From Streptomyces misionensis (GTDB lineage: Bacteria; Actinomycetota; Actinomycetes; Streptomycetales; Streptomycetaceae), in assembly GCF_900104815.1 (NCBI RefSeq), contig NZ_FNTD01000004.1, positions 2,682,501-2,746,500 of the forward strand: a stretch of 64,000 nucleotides of DNA. The letters are read 5' to 3'. Both the position numbers and the translations under genes were made by a program. How positions within the stretch are numbered: position 1 is the stretch's first letter; every line of letters begins with the position of its first letter. This document shows positions 26,234-34,722 of this stretch, one piece after another. The notes beneath the pieces were generated by a model. That model made no database searches and was not told the DNA's origin. It saw nothing but the letters and a program-made list of their open reading frames with translations.

Positions 26234-27569
26234 CCGGCGCTCCGCGCGCGAGATGCTCGCCCTCGTCGCGGACGACGGCAGCTTCACCGGACTCCCGGCG
26301 CCCGCCCGGGAGTCCGCCCCCGACGGACCGCTGCGCTGGCAGGGGTACGACGCCTCGCGCGCCCGCGCCGCCGAGCGCACCGGCGAGGAGGAGTCGGTGG
26401 TCTGCGGCACCGCGACCGTGACCGGCGCCCGGGCCGTGCTGATCGCGTTCGAGTTCGGCTTCCTCGGCGGCTCCCTGGGCGAACGCACCGGGGACCGGCT
26501 GGCGGCGGCGTACACGTACGCCCGGGACCACCACCTGCCCGTCGTGCCGCTGATCGCGACCGGGGGCAGCCGGATGCAGGAGGGCATGGTCGCGCTGACC
26601 CAGCTCCAGCGGGTGGCCCGGCAGTCGGTGCTCACCCGGGAGGCGGGCCGGGCCCAGATAGCGGTCCTGCGGGACCCGACCACCGGGGGCGGCTGGGCCA
26701 CCCTCGGGGCCGGCGCGGACGTGATCCTCGCCCTGCCCGGCGCCCAGGTGGGCTTCGCCGGCTCCCGCGTCCGCCCGGCCGGCGCCGATCCCGCCGCCTA
26801 CACGGCCGAGTCGCAGGTGGCGGTGGGATCGGCGGACGCGGTGGTGCGGCCGGAGGACCTGAAGGAGGCGCTGGGGACGTGGCTGCGGCTGCTGTCCCGC
26901 CCGGGCGAGGCCGTACCGGCTCCCGTCCCGGCGGCCCTGGGCACCACCGGCCTCCCGGACAGCGGCTGGGCGGCCGTCCGGCGCGCCCGCTCCCCCGAAC
27001 GCCCCCGGGCGCACGCCTACCTGGACGCCTACTTCACCCACCGGGCCCACCTCGGCGGCGACCGGTGCGGCGGCGCCGACCCCGAGGGGATGCTCTGCGG
27101 CTTCGGCGAGCGGGACGGCCGTACGGTCGCGTTCGCCGCGCAGACCGGGACGGCGACCCGGCCCGCCGGGTACCGGACGGCGGCCCGGCTGATCCGGCTG
27201 GCGGACCGGCTCGGGATACCCGTGCTGACCCTGGTGGACACGCCCGGTGCCGCCAACGACGCGGAGGCCGAGCGGCAGGGGGCGGGCGCGGCGATCGCCG
27301 AGGTGTTCGGCGCGGTGGCCGCCGCCCGGGTGCCGGTCACCACGCTGGTGATCGGCGAGGGCGGCTCCGGCGGGGCCCTGGCCCTGGCCGCTCCCGGCAA
27401 CACCTGGGCCACGCCGGACAGTTACTTCTCGGTGATCGCCCCGGAGCAGGCGGCGGCCATCCTCAAACGCCCGCCGCAGGCCGTCGAGCCGACCGCCGAC
27501 CAGCTCCGCGTCCGCCCGCAGGACCTGGTGGAGCTGGGGCTGGTCAGGGGCATCGTCCAGGGCCCCTGA
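26226..27569 (+). CDS. Acyl-CoA carboxyltransferase subunit (fused beta-alpha type)
   Basis: A 447-residue carboxyltransferase of the acetyl/propionyl-CoA carboxylase group with two crotonase-like halves. The N-terminal half (about 50-215) has the beta-type GGSRMQEGM, the C-terminal half (about 265-440) the alpha-type LVDTPGA and GEGGSGGALAL oxyanion loop. It is shorter than AccB/PccB beta subunits (about 530 residues) and lacks an AccD zinc finger. No biotin-carrier or biotin-carboxylase gene is nearby, so it must borrow those or act as a decarboxylase/transcarboxylase. Coupling to matB suggests a shared role in malonyl-CoA metabolism. SCO2445 is its expected orthologue. Confidence 0.88.
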   Translation: MADRRSAREMLALVADDGSFTGLPAPARESAPDGPLRWQGYDASRARAAERTGEEESVVCGTATVTGARAVLIAFEFGFLGGSLGERTGDRLAAAYTYARDHHLPVVPLIATGGSRMQEGMVALTQLQRVARQSVLTREAGRAQIAVLRDPTTGGGWATLGAGADVILALPGAQVGFAGSRVRPAGADPAAYTAESQVAVGSADAVVRPEDLKEALGTWLRLLSRPGEAVPAPVPAALGTTGLPDSGWAAVRRARSPERPRAHAYLDAYFTHRAHLGGDRCGGADPEGMLCGFGERDGRTVAFAAQTGTATRPAGYRTAARLIRLADRLGIPVLTLVDTPGAANDAEAERQGAGAAIAEVFGAVAAARVPVTTLVIGEGGSGGALALAAPGNTWATPDSYFSVIAPEQAAAILKRPPQAVEPTADQLRVRPQDLVELGLVRGIVQGP

Positions 27570-27576
27570 CCGGTCC

Positions 27577-30500
27577 CTACCGGACGCCGACCGCCCGGAT
27601 GATCTCCTGCGTCACCGATCCGCCCCGGTCGTCGCGGGCCGTGGCCCGCAGCGACACGGAGGCGGCGCCGCGCGGCACGTCCAGCGTGCCGCGCCACTCG
27701 GTGCCGGACCCGGCCAGCGGCACCGCGTGCCAGCTCGTGCCCTCGTCGTACGACACCTCCAGCCGGCCCCCGCCGAGCGTCCCGGTGCCGGCCGCGCCCG
27801 CCACGTACCGCGCGCCCAGCGTGACCGGCAGCGGCCGCCCGGCCGGCACGGTGCCCGCGAGGTCCGTGTCGAGGCCGTAGGAGAGGTTGATCAGCGGCAG
27901 GGAGGTCCAGTGGTCGTCGGCCGTCCGCGCGGAGCGGAACGTCCACGCGGTGTGGCCCTCGGTGGCGAGCTGCCAGCGGGCCGGGTCGAGGGCGGTGTCG
28001 GTGACGACCTTGTAGGTGTGCTCGTCGGCCGGCGCGTCCGTCACGTACGCGGTCGAGTCCTCGCGGCGGTCGGCCAGGACGCCGTCCAGGTACACCGAGG
28101 TGGTCTGGCTCATGCCGCTGTCGCCCCACACGTCGCCGAAGCCGGTGTGGTCGGGGCCCGAGTCGCCCCAGCCGGGGGTGTTCAACTGGATCTGGTCACC
28201 GGCGCGTTGCTGGCCCCAGCCGAGTCCGCTGCCCAGCCAGGGGTGCCACACCGGCCGGAACCAGTCGAGCCGGGGCCGGCTGCCGCCGTCGTAGCGCACC
28301 AGCCCGCTGCGTTCCTCCAGGGTGCCCTCGCCCAGGGTGACGGACTCGTGCCACAGCTGGCCGGGGCCGGTGGAGACGTAGTCGGTGCGCCGGGCGGGCA
28401 GGTCCACGCTCTCCTGGAAGCCGATGCCGACGGGGAAGGCGTCGGTGATCGAGTAGCGGAACTCGCCGCCGCTCGCCGGCCGGGGGGCGTGGAAGGACAC
28501 CTGGAGGGCGGCGAGGTCGCGGCCCGTGGGCGCGTAGGTGAGGTCGCGGTCCGGGATGGCGCCCCGGTGGCCGTCGGACAGGTCGTACACGTAGGGCGAG
28601 TTGCGGGTGCCGGTCATGTCGACGTGCCCCGCGGCGCGCAGCCGGGCCGCGTCCGCCTGGTTCACGGTGGCGATCACCAGGGGGCGGTCGGCGTTGTCGT
28701 CGGTGCCCCACCAGTCCATCAGCCGGCCCGGCGCGTCGTCCGTGACGAACAGCGCCTCGGCGCCCGCGTCCTGGGCGGACTGGGCGAGGGCGGCCGGATC
28801 GGCGCCGTCGGCGAGCCGCGCCAGCACCGCCCCGCCGCGCGCGGACGCGGGGACCGGGCCGTCGCCGACGTCCGTCAGCGGCAGCTCGCGCCGGCCGTCG
28901 GTCAGCGTGCCGCCCGCCTGTACGGTCGCCTCGCCGATGCCCTTGACCTCCAGCTGGGGCTTGGCCAGCCGCCACACGGTGCGGTACTCGAAGCTGCCCC
29001 GGGTGACCTTCGGGGTGGGGGCGGCGAAGACGCTGTCGTAGGTGAGGGGCACCTGGACCGCGCCGAACAGGTCGGCGCCGCCGGCGGCGCGGTCGTACTC
29101 CATGAGGATCTGGTGGGTCTCGGTGCGCCGGGGCACCGCGGCCTTCACCTCTCTCAGGGTGCTGCCGTCCAGGGTGACGTCGGTGTCGTGGGTGAGGTCC
29201 ACCTCGGGGGCGGCGAGGAAGCCGATGCCGAGCGAGTCGGGGCCGTGGCTGCCGCGCACGTCGAGGAACGAGGTCAGGGCGTACGTGCCGGGCTTCAGGC
29301 GCAGCCGCAGGGTGCCGGAGTCGCCGACGTGGTCCGACTCGGGGTCCACGCCCTGCGCCAGCCGCTGCACGGTGAGGTCGGCCGCGGTGGGCGCGCCGGA
29401 ACGGTCCTTGACGTGGACGGTGAGCGTGTACCGCTCGTCCTCCTTGACCAGCCCGAACACGGTGTGCGCGCGTACCGTGCCGGTGTCGTCGGCGGCCACG
29501 ATCTGCCCGCTGGTGGTGCCGACCGGCGCCTTGCCGGCGTCACCGGTGACGGTGGTGGTGGCGGTGCCGTGGGCCGGGACGGTGAGTTCGGTGTCGGCCA
29601 GGGTGACGACGCCGTCCGGGGCGCCCTGTGCCGACAGCTTCAGCGTGAGGTCGTGGTCGGCGGAGTTGGTGTAGGCGAGGGTCCGGGTGGCCGGCTTGTC
29701 GGCGTCGTAGGGCCAGCTGTGGAAGCCGAGGTCGGCGCTGCCGGTGGCGGTCAGCGTGGCCCGGACGGCGTCCGGGACGCTCACCCGGCCGGCGCCCGCG
29801 GTGTAGGCGGAGACGTCCAGGCGCGTGGAGGTGGACATCAGCGCGTCCTTCAGCTGGGCGCCGGTCCAGTCGGGGTGCTCCTGGGCGAGCAGGGCGGCCA
29901 CCCCGGCGACGTGCGGGGTCGCCATGGAGGTGCCGCTCATGCTCGTGTAGTAGCCGCTGCCGTCGGTGAGCCCGGAGCGGGCGGCGAGGATGTCGACGCC
30001 GGGGGCGGACAGGTCGGGCTTGAGGGCGTTGTCGCCGAGGCGGGGGCCCGCGCTGGTGAAGTAGGCGGGCTGGTCGGCGGAGTCCACCGCGCCGACGGTG
30101 AGGGCGTCGTCGGCGGCGCCGGGCGAGCCGATGGAGGAGGGAGCGCCGGTGTTGCCCGCGGCGACGACGAAGAGCGCGCCGGTCTCCCGGGAGAGGCTGT
30201 CGACCGCCTGGGCCATCGGGTCGGTGCCGTCGCTCGCCTCGGTGGAGCCGAGGCTCATGGAGACGATCCGGGCGTGCACGTCCCGCGCGGCCCACTCCAT
30301 GCCCGCGATGATCTGGGACTCGCTGCCCGAGCCCTGGTCGCCGAGCACCTTGCCGACGGCGAGCGTCGCGTCCGGGGCCACGCCCTTCTCCTTGCCGTCG
30401 GAGGCGGCGCCGCTGCCGCCGACGGTGGAGGTGACGTGGGTGCCGTGGCCGAGGTGGTCGGCGATGTCCTCGCCGTCGACGAAGCTCTTGGTCAGGCTCA

Positions 30501-31218
30501 CCCGGCCGGCGAGGTCGGGGTGGGTGAGGTCGGCGCCGGAGTCCAGCACGGCGACGGTGACGCCCTTGCCGGTCAGGCCCGCGTCCCAGGCGGTCCGGGT
30601 GCCGATCTGGGCGTTGCTCTCGGCCATGTCGGCCTCGACCCGCCCGTCCAGCCACACCTTGTCGACGCCGTCGCCGCGGGTGAAGGACCGCCAGAACGCG
30701 GACCCCCTGCCCGCCTCGACGGCGGCACCGCGCACGCTGGGCAGGTTCCGGGTGCGGGTGGTGCCGGCCGGGGCCGCGGCGGCGGTGCGGGTGTTGCCGC
30801 CGTAACTCACGATCAACGGGAGGGACTTGGCCTTGGCGTCGGTGAGTCCCTGGCGGATCAGCGCGCTCACGTCGAACAGCCGCCGGTCCAGCCTTCCGGA
30901 GCGCAGGTACGGCAGTGCCTCGTCCGGTACGACGGTGAGGTCGCCGCCGCTGCGCCGGCTGCGCACCGCTCCGGTGGCGCCCGGGGGGCGTCGCACGGTG
31001 ACGGTCTGCCTGCCCTGCCCGAGGTCGGTGACGGTCACCTTGTCGCCGGTGACGAGGGTGACGGTCCGCTGGTCCTGGTGCGCCGTCGGCGCCGGGGCCG
31101 GTCCGGCGGCCGGGGCGGGTCCGGCCGCCGCGGCGCTCGCCCCGGGTGCCGGCAGTACGGCGAGCGCGAGCCCCGCCGACAGCAGGACGGCCCGGCGTCT
31201 TACTGGTCCTCTGGTCAT
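27577..31218 (-). CDS. Large secreted subtilisin-like serine protease (S8)
   Basis: A 1213-residue extracellular subtilase. A Sec signal (1-30) and a prodomain (to about 195) precede the catalytic domain (about 205-480). The triad is D226 in AVLDSGAD, H258 in GHGTHVTS and S431 in SGTSMATPH; the oxyanion Asn is in AAGNTGA. A long C-terminal half (500-1213) of beta-sandwich domains follows, with a protease-associated-like stretch (LFVTDDAPGRLMDW) near 815. Length and architecture match SCO2446-type proteases. Likely role is growth on protein or maturation of secreted proteins. The gene is convergent with the carboxyltransferase gene, ending eight bases from it. Confidence 0.93.
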   Translation of the reverse strand: MTRGPVRRRAVLLSAGLALAVLPAPGASAAAAGPAPAAGPAPAPTAHQDQRTVTLVTGDKVTVTDLGQGRQTVTVRRPPGATGAVRSRRSGGDLTVVPDEALPYLRSGRLDRRLFDVSALIRQGLTDAKAKSLPLIVSYGGNTRTAAAAPAGTTRTRNLPSVRGAAVEAGRGSAFWRSFTRGDGVDKVWLDGRVEADMAESNAQIGTRTAWDAGLTGKGVTVAVLDSGADLTHPDLAGRVSLTKSFVDGEDIADHLGHGTHVTSTVGGSGAASDGKEKGVAPDATLAVGKVLGDQGSGSESQIIAGMEWAARDVHARIVSMSLGSTEASDGTDPMAQAVDSLSRETGALFVVAAGNTGAPSSIGSPGAADDALTVGAVDSADQPAYFTSAGPRLGDNALKPDLSAPGVDILAARSGLTDGSGYYTSMSGTSMATPHVAGVAALLAQEHPDWTGAQLKDALMSTSTRLDVSAYTAGAGRVSVPDAVRATLTATGSADLGFHSWPYDADKPATRTLAYTNSADHDLTLKLSAQGAPDGVVTLADTELTVPAHGTATTTVTGDAGKAPVGTTSGQIVAADDTGTVRAHTVFGLVKEDERYTLTVHVKDRSGAPTAADLTVQRLAQGVDPESDHVGDSGTLRLRLKPGTYALTSFLDVRGSHGPDSLGIGFLAAPEVDLTHDTDVTLDGSTLREVKAAVPRRTETHQILMEYDRAAGGADLFGAVQVPLTYDSVFAAPTPKVTRGSFEYRTVWRLAKPQLEVKGIGEATVQAGGTLTDGRRELPLTDVGDGPVPASARGGAVLARLADGADPAALAQSAQDAGAEALFVTDDAPGRLMDWWGTDDNADRPLVIATVNQADAARLRAAGHVDMTGTRNSPYVYDLSDGHRGAIPDRDLTYAPTGRDLAALQVSFHAPRPASGGEFRYSITDAFPVGIGFQESVDLPARRTDYVSTGPGQLWHESVTLGEGTLEERSGLVRYDGGSRPRLDWFRPVWHPWLGSGLGWGQQRAGDQIQLNTPGWGDSGPDHTGFGDVWGDSGMSQTTSVYLDGVLADRREDSTAYVTDAPADEHTYKVVTDTALDPARWQLATEGHTAWTFRSARTADDHWTSLPLINLSYGLDTDLAGTVPAGRPLPVTLGARYVAGAAGTGTLGGGRLEVSYDEGTSWHAVPLAGSGTEWRGTLDVPRGAASVSLRATARDDRGGSVTQEIIRAVGVR

Positions 31219-31457
31219 CCACGCCCTCTTCCACGTCGAAACTGCCGCTGCGTGCCGTGCGTCGAGTGCTGGGTCGAGTGTGGTGCGGCCGGTGTGACGG
31301 CACAGTGGCGCGGAGGTGGCGGGTTGTCACCCTGGCGGGTTCCCGCCACGATCACCGGTCGGCCCGCCACGCGGCAAAGAAGTGGGACGGCCCAAGCACG
31401 GTCCGTAGCATGGGGTTTGCCCACAGGTCAGCGACGAGGGGGAACGGAATCGGCGTC

Positions 31458-31850
31458 ATGGACGGCTTGGTGGAGTTCACGACACAGGACGGCGCCCGCG
31501 TCGTGGTGGAGGGGGTCGGTACTACCCGGCCCGGCACCCGGCTGGTCTCGCGCGGCGACGGGGTGCTGCGGGCGGCCGGCACCTTCGAGGACGCGCTGGA
31601 CGGGGTGCGGGCGGCGGCGGAGGCCGCGCTGCGGGTCTTCCGCGACGGCGCCCTGCGGCCCGACTCGGTGGAGATCGAGTTCGGCGTGAAGATGTCCGCG
31701 GAGGCCGGTGCGATCATCGCCAAGGGCTCCGCCGAGGGGCAGTTGACCGTCAAGCTCAGCTGGTCGCCCGGGGCGGCGGCGCCGGCCGGCCCCGTGCCCG
31801 CCGTGCCGGGTCAGGCCGTGTCCGACACGGAGGCCGCCGACCGCCCATGA
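31458..31850 (+). CDS. Trypsin-co-occurring domain protein (CU044_2847 family)
   Basis: A 130-residue protein of the Trypco1 family. The core is VEFTTQDGARVVVEG, then FEDALDGVRAAAEAAL and VEIEFGVKMSAEAGAIIAKGSAEGQLTVKLSW, the family's most conserved segment. A short Pro/Ala tail follows. These small proteins are encoded next to trypsin-like effectors in predicted NTP-dependent conflict systems and are thought to modulate the protease; no experimental function is known to me. Its ATGA stop/start overlap with the trypsin gene means the two are coupled. The ribosome site is weak. It is the first gene of the 31458-38518 operon. Confidence 0.85.
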   Translation: MDGLVEFTTQDGARVVVEGVGTTRPGTRLVSRGDGVLRAAGTFEDALDGVRAAAEAALRVFRDGALRPDSVEIEFGVKMSAEAGAIIAKGSAEGQLTVKLSWSPGAAAPAGPVPAVPGQAVSDTEAADRP

Positions 31851-33646
31851 ACAGTGCCGCCTGGCATGCCCGCATCCACTGTGGCCAGGAGGTGGGAGCG
31901 GGCTTCCTGGTCACCCCGCGCCGGGTGCTCACCTGCGCCCATGTCGTGCACTGGAGCGACCAGGACCCGGTGACGGTGGTCTTCCCGCACGCGCGCGAGC
32001 TGGGCGAGCTGTCCGCGTCGGTCGTCGCGCACGGCGGCTGGGCGGGCGGCCCCACCGACCCGGGCGATCTGGCCGTGCTCGAACTGGAGCGGGAGGTGCC
32101 GCTGGTCCCGGCCCGCTTCGCGCCGCCCGAGCGCGCGTACACCGAGCCGTACCCGAAGCTCGTCGCCTATGGCTTCCCGGCCGGTTACGACGAGGGGACG
32201 CTCGCCGAATACCGGGCCGTCTCGGGGCAGTTGATCGCGGGCGAGTGGCTGGAGCTGGTGTCCTGGCAGGGGCACGGGCAGCCGATCGAGGCCGGGTTCA
32301 GCGGGGCGGCGGCGACGCTGCCCGACGGCCGGGTGGTCGGCATGGTCACCGCGGCCTCGGACGCGCCGAACGTGCTCAAGGGCCGGATGCTGCCGCTGGA
32401 CGTGCTGGCCCGGTACTGGCCGGAGCTGGGTTCACTGGTGCCCACCCCGGGCCATGACACCGATGTGCTGCGGGAGTTGTACGCGCTGCTGCGGCGGGCC
32501 GCGGGGGCCGGCCGGGAGTGCGATCCCAACCGGATGTACGTGGACGCGGTGGGCGCCTTCGGGCCGCCGCTGCCCGAGGGCGGCTTCCCCACGCTCGGCG
32601 CGGCCGCCGCGTACGTGCAGTGGGAGGTGCCCGACCCGGCGGCGGTCGACCGGTTCGCCGGGCGGCTGCGGGAGCTGGTGGACCCGGGCCCGCCGGCCCC
32701 GCGCGCGGCGCCGCACGCGAGCGCGGCCGCCACGGCCTGGGCGCCGGTCGTGGTGGAGATCGACCACAGCGGCGCCGGGCCCGACCAGGTGACCGTGGAG
32801 GTGTCGGCGTACCGCGACGGACAGCGCCGCCCGGTGGGCACCCGCCGGCTGCCGCGCACCGGGGTGCGGGCGTACGTGCAGCGCCGCATCGACGAGGCCG
32901 TCGCCCATCTCGACCCGGACGCCGAGGAACTGGTGACGTTCGTGCTGCCGCGCGAGTGGCTCAACGAGGCGGTGGCGCACTGGGAGTGCGGCGCGGACGA
33001 CAGCACCCCCCTGGGCTGCGCCTACCCCCTCGTGGTCACCGACCGCGCCCGGCACCGCAGCGGGCGGCTGCGGCGCAGGCTGCACAAGAAGTGGCAGCAG
33101 CTGGACGCCGGGCTCCCGGTCGAGGTGCACCGTGTCGAGTGCGGCAGCCAGGAGCGGCCGCCGAGCCTGCGCAAGCGGCTGTGGGACGGCGACGCCGGAC
33201 TCGCCGGGTTCGCGGTCCCGCCCGCGGCGGCCCGGGAGCACTTCGAGGTGGGCCTCAACGTGCCGGTCCCGGTGCTGGTGTGGTCCCGCACGGGGTGCCC
33301 GGCGGCGGTCCACGGCGAAGAGCCGGGCACGGGGTGCGGGCACGAGGATCCGCGGCTGGCCTGGAGCGAGCACGGGCAGCGGCGGGCCGGGGCCGGCCGG
33401 CCGCACACCACCGTCCTCGCCGAGGCCCCCTCCCCCTGCCCCGGCACCGTCTTCCTCGACCAGCTGACCGCCGCCGTCGCCGGCGTACCGCCCGCCGAAC
33501 TCCCCCGCCACATCCTGTCGTTACGGATGACCGCGGACGCCGCCGACGAACCGGACCGGCACTGGGCGAGGGACCTGCAACTGCTCTGGGACGACCCGCG
33601 CTGCTTCCCCGAGCCCGCCGCGAGCCTGCACTCACCCGTCGACTGA
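31847..33646 (+). CDS. Trypsin-like protease with VMAP-C domain, TTA codon
   Basis: A 599-residue cytoplasmic protein (no signal). Residues 1-190 are a trypsin-fold protease with an intact triad: H32 (TCAHVVH), D74 (GDLAVLEL) and S152 (AGFSGAA). A helical module (about 202-285, VLRELYALLRRAAGAG) resembles an effector-associated adaptor domain but I cannot type it. From about 300 to the end is the vWA-MoxR-associated C-terminal domain, with EELVTFVLPREWLNEAVAHW and PLGCAYPLVV. In the scheme of Kaur and colleagues (2020) VMAP proteins link an NTPase switch to an effector, here the protease. Leu559 is TTA (33521-33523), so the complete protein needs bldA tRNA. It is coupled to the Trypco1 gene. 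Confidence 0.87.
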   Translation: MNSAAWHARIHCGQEVGAGFLVTPRRVLTCAHVVHWSDQDPVTVVFPHARELGELSASVVAHGGWAGGPTDPGDLAVLELEREVPLVPARFAPPERAYTEPYPKLVAYGFPAGYDEGTLAEYRAVSGQLIAGEWLELVSWQGHGQPIEAGFSGAAATLPDGRVVGMVTAASDAPNVLKGRMLPLDVLARYWPELGSLVPTPGHDTDVLRELYALLRRAAGAGRECDPNRMYVDAVGAFGPPLPEGGFPTLGAAAAYVQWEVPDPAAVDRFAGRLRELVDPGPPAPRAAPHASAAATAWAPVVVEIDHSGAGPDQVTVEVSAYRDGQRRPVGTRRLPRTGVRAYVQRRIDEAVAHLDPDAEELVTFVLPREWLNEAVAHWECGADDSTPLGCAYPLVVTDRARHRSGRLRRRLHKKWQQLDAGLPVEVHRVECGSQERPPSLRKRLWDGDAGLAGFAVPPAAAREHFEVGLNVPVPVLVWSRTGCPAAVHGEEPGTGCGHEDPRLAWSEHGQRRAGAGRPHTTVLAEAPSPCPGTVFLDQLTAAVAGVPPAELPRHILSLRMTADAADEPDRHWARDLQLLWDDPRCFPEPAASLHSPVD

Positions 33647-33678
33647 CCGCCCGCACCCCCCACGGAGAAGAAGAAGCC

Positions 33679-34722
33679 ATGCCCCTGTGGCCCGTCTACA
33701 CCGGTACGAACGAGCCGCACGACGGCATCGAGAAGCTGCCCCCGCCGCCGCCCTGGCGCGCCTTCGACGGCGGCCCGCCGCTCGCCGCGCCCGACGCGAC
33801 CGCCGACCTGTCCGCCGTCTCCCCCGACCGGCTGCACCGCGCCATGACGTACCGGGCCACCGAGGAGACGGTGCAGCTGGTCAACGCGGCCCTGTACCTG
33901 CGCCGCCCGCTGCTGGTCACCGGGCCGCCCGGCACCGGCAAGTCGTCGCTGGTGTACGCCGTGGCCCGGGAGCTGCGGCTCGGCCCGGTGCTGCGCTGGA
34001 ACATCACCAGCCGCAGCACCCTGCACGACGGCCTCTACCAGTACGACCCCCTCTCCCGCCTGTACGCGGCCCGGCAGCAGGCCGCCCGCCAGGACCGGCC
34101 CGAGGCCGCCGGGCCCGCGGCCGACGACACCGGCATCGAGCACCATCTGCGCCTCGGCCCGCTCGGCACCGCCCTGCTGCCGTACGCCCGCCCCCGCGCG
34201 CTGCTCATCGACGAGATCGACAAGAGCGACCTCGATCTGCCCAACGACCTGCTGAACGTCCTGGAGGAGGGCCAGTACGAGATCCCGGAGCTGGTGCGCG
34301 CCGCCGAGCTGTCCCCGGACGGCATCGCCCGGGTGCCCGCCGACGGCACGGACGAGCGGGTCCCGGTGGCGCGCGGCCGGGTCCGCTGCCGGGCCTTCCC
34401 GTTCGTCGTGCTGACCAGCAACGGCGAGCGCGAGTTCCCGCCCGCCTTCCTGCGCCGCTGCGTCACGCTGCGGCTGCGCCAGCCCGACGACCGGCACCTC
34501 GCCGACATCGTCCGCGCCCACCTGGGCGAGCCCGACGCGTACGCGCGGAGCCTGATCACCCGCTTCCTGGAGCGCACCAGCGCGGGCGACCTGGCCACCG
34601 ACCAGCTCCTCAACGCGATCTATCTGGCCGGCACCGGCGAGCTGACCGCCGAGTCCCTGGACCGGCTGGCCGAGCAGCTGATGCCGCACCTGGGGCAGAG
34701 CACACAGTCCGATGTCTTCTGA
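33679..34722 (+). CDS. MoxR-type AAA+ ATPase of a VMAP system
   Basis: A 347-residue AAA+ ATPase. Walker A is GPPGTGKSS with K88, Walker B LLIDEIDKSD with D178 and E179, sensor 1 is VLTSNGEREFP and the arginine finger segment is FPPAFLRRCV. It is of the MoxR branch, which remodels proteins together with vWA partners. N-terminal residues 1-60 carry an unusual Pro-rich segment (LPPPPPWRAFDGGPP). GGAGAAGAAG precedes the ATG. Its stop lies inside the next gene (11-base overlap), indicating assembly with the SAV_2336-type protein. Role inferred: the NTP-driven switch that licenses the adjacent protease. Confidence 0.9.
   Translation: MPLWPVYTGTNEPHDGIEKLPPPPPWRAFDGGPPLAAPDATADLSAVSPDRLHRAMTYRATEETVQLVNAALYLRRPLLVTGPPGTGKSSLVYAVARELRLGPVLRWNITSRSTLHDGLYQYDPLSRLYAARQQAARQDRPEAAGPAADDTGIEHHLRLGPLGTALLPYARPRALLIDEIDKSDLDLPNDLLNVLEEGQYEIPELVRAAELSPDGIARVPADGTDERVPVARGRVRCRAFPFVVLTSNGEREFPPAFLRRCVTLRLRQPDDRHLADIVRAHLGEPDAYARSLITRFLERTSAGDLATDQLLNAIYLAGTGELTAESLDRLAEQLMPHLGQSTQSDVF

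Noticed and set aside
24788..27569. Part of a polyketide biosynthetic cluster
   Set aside because: No ketosynthase, acyltransferase or tailoring genes lie nearby; matB sits here in core-chromosome context.
27727..31689. Open frame of 1320 codons on the plus strand opposite the subtilase gene
   Set aside because: It is a shadow caused by GC-rich third positions: its translation is low-complexity Val/Gly/Ala/Arg-rich with no motif, and the minus-strand frame has a full subtilisin triad and signal peptide.
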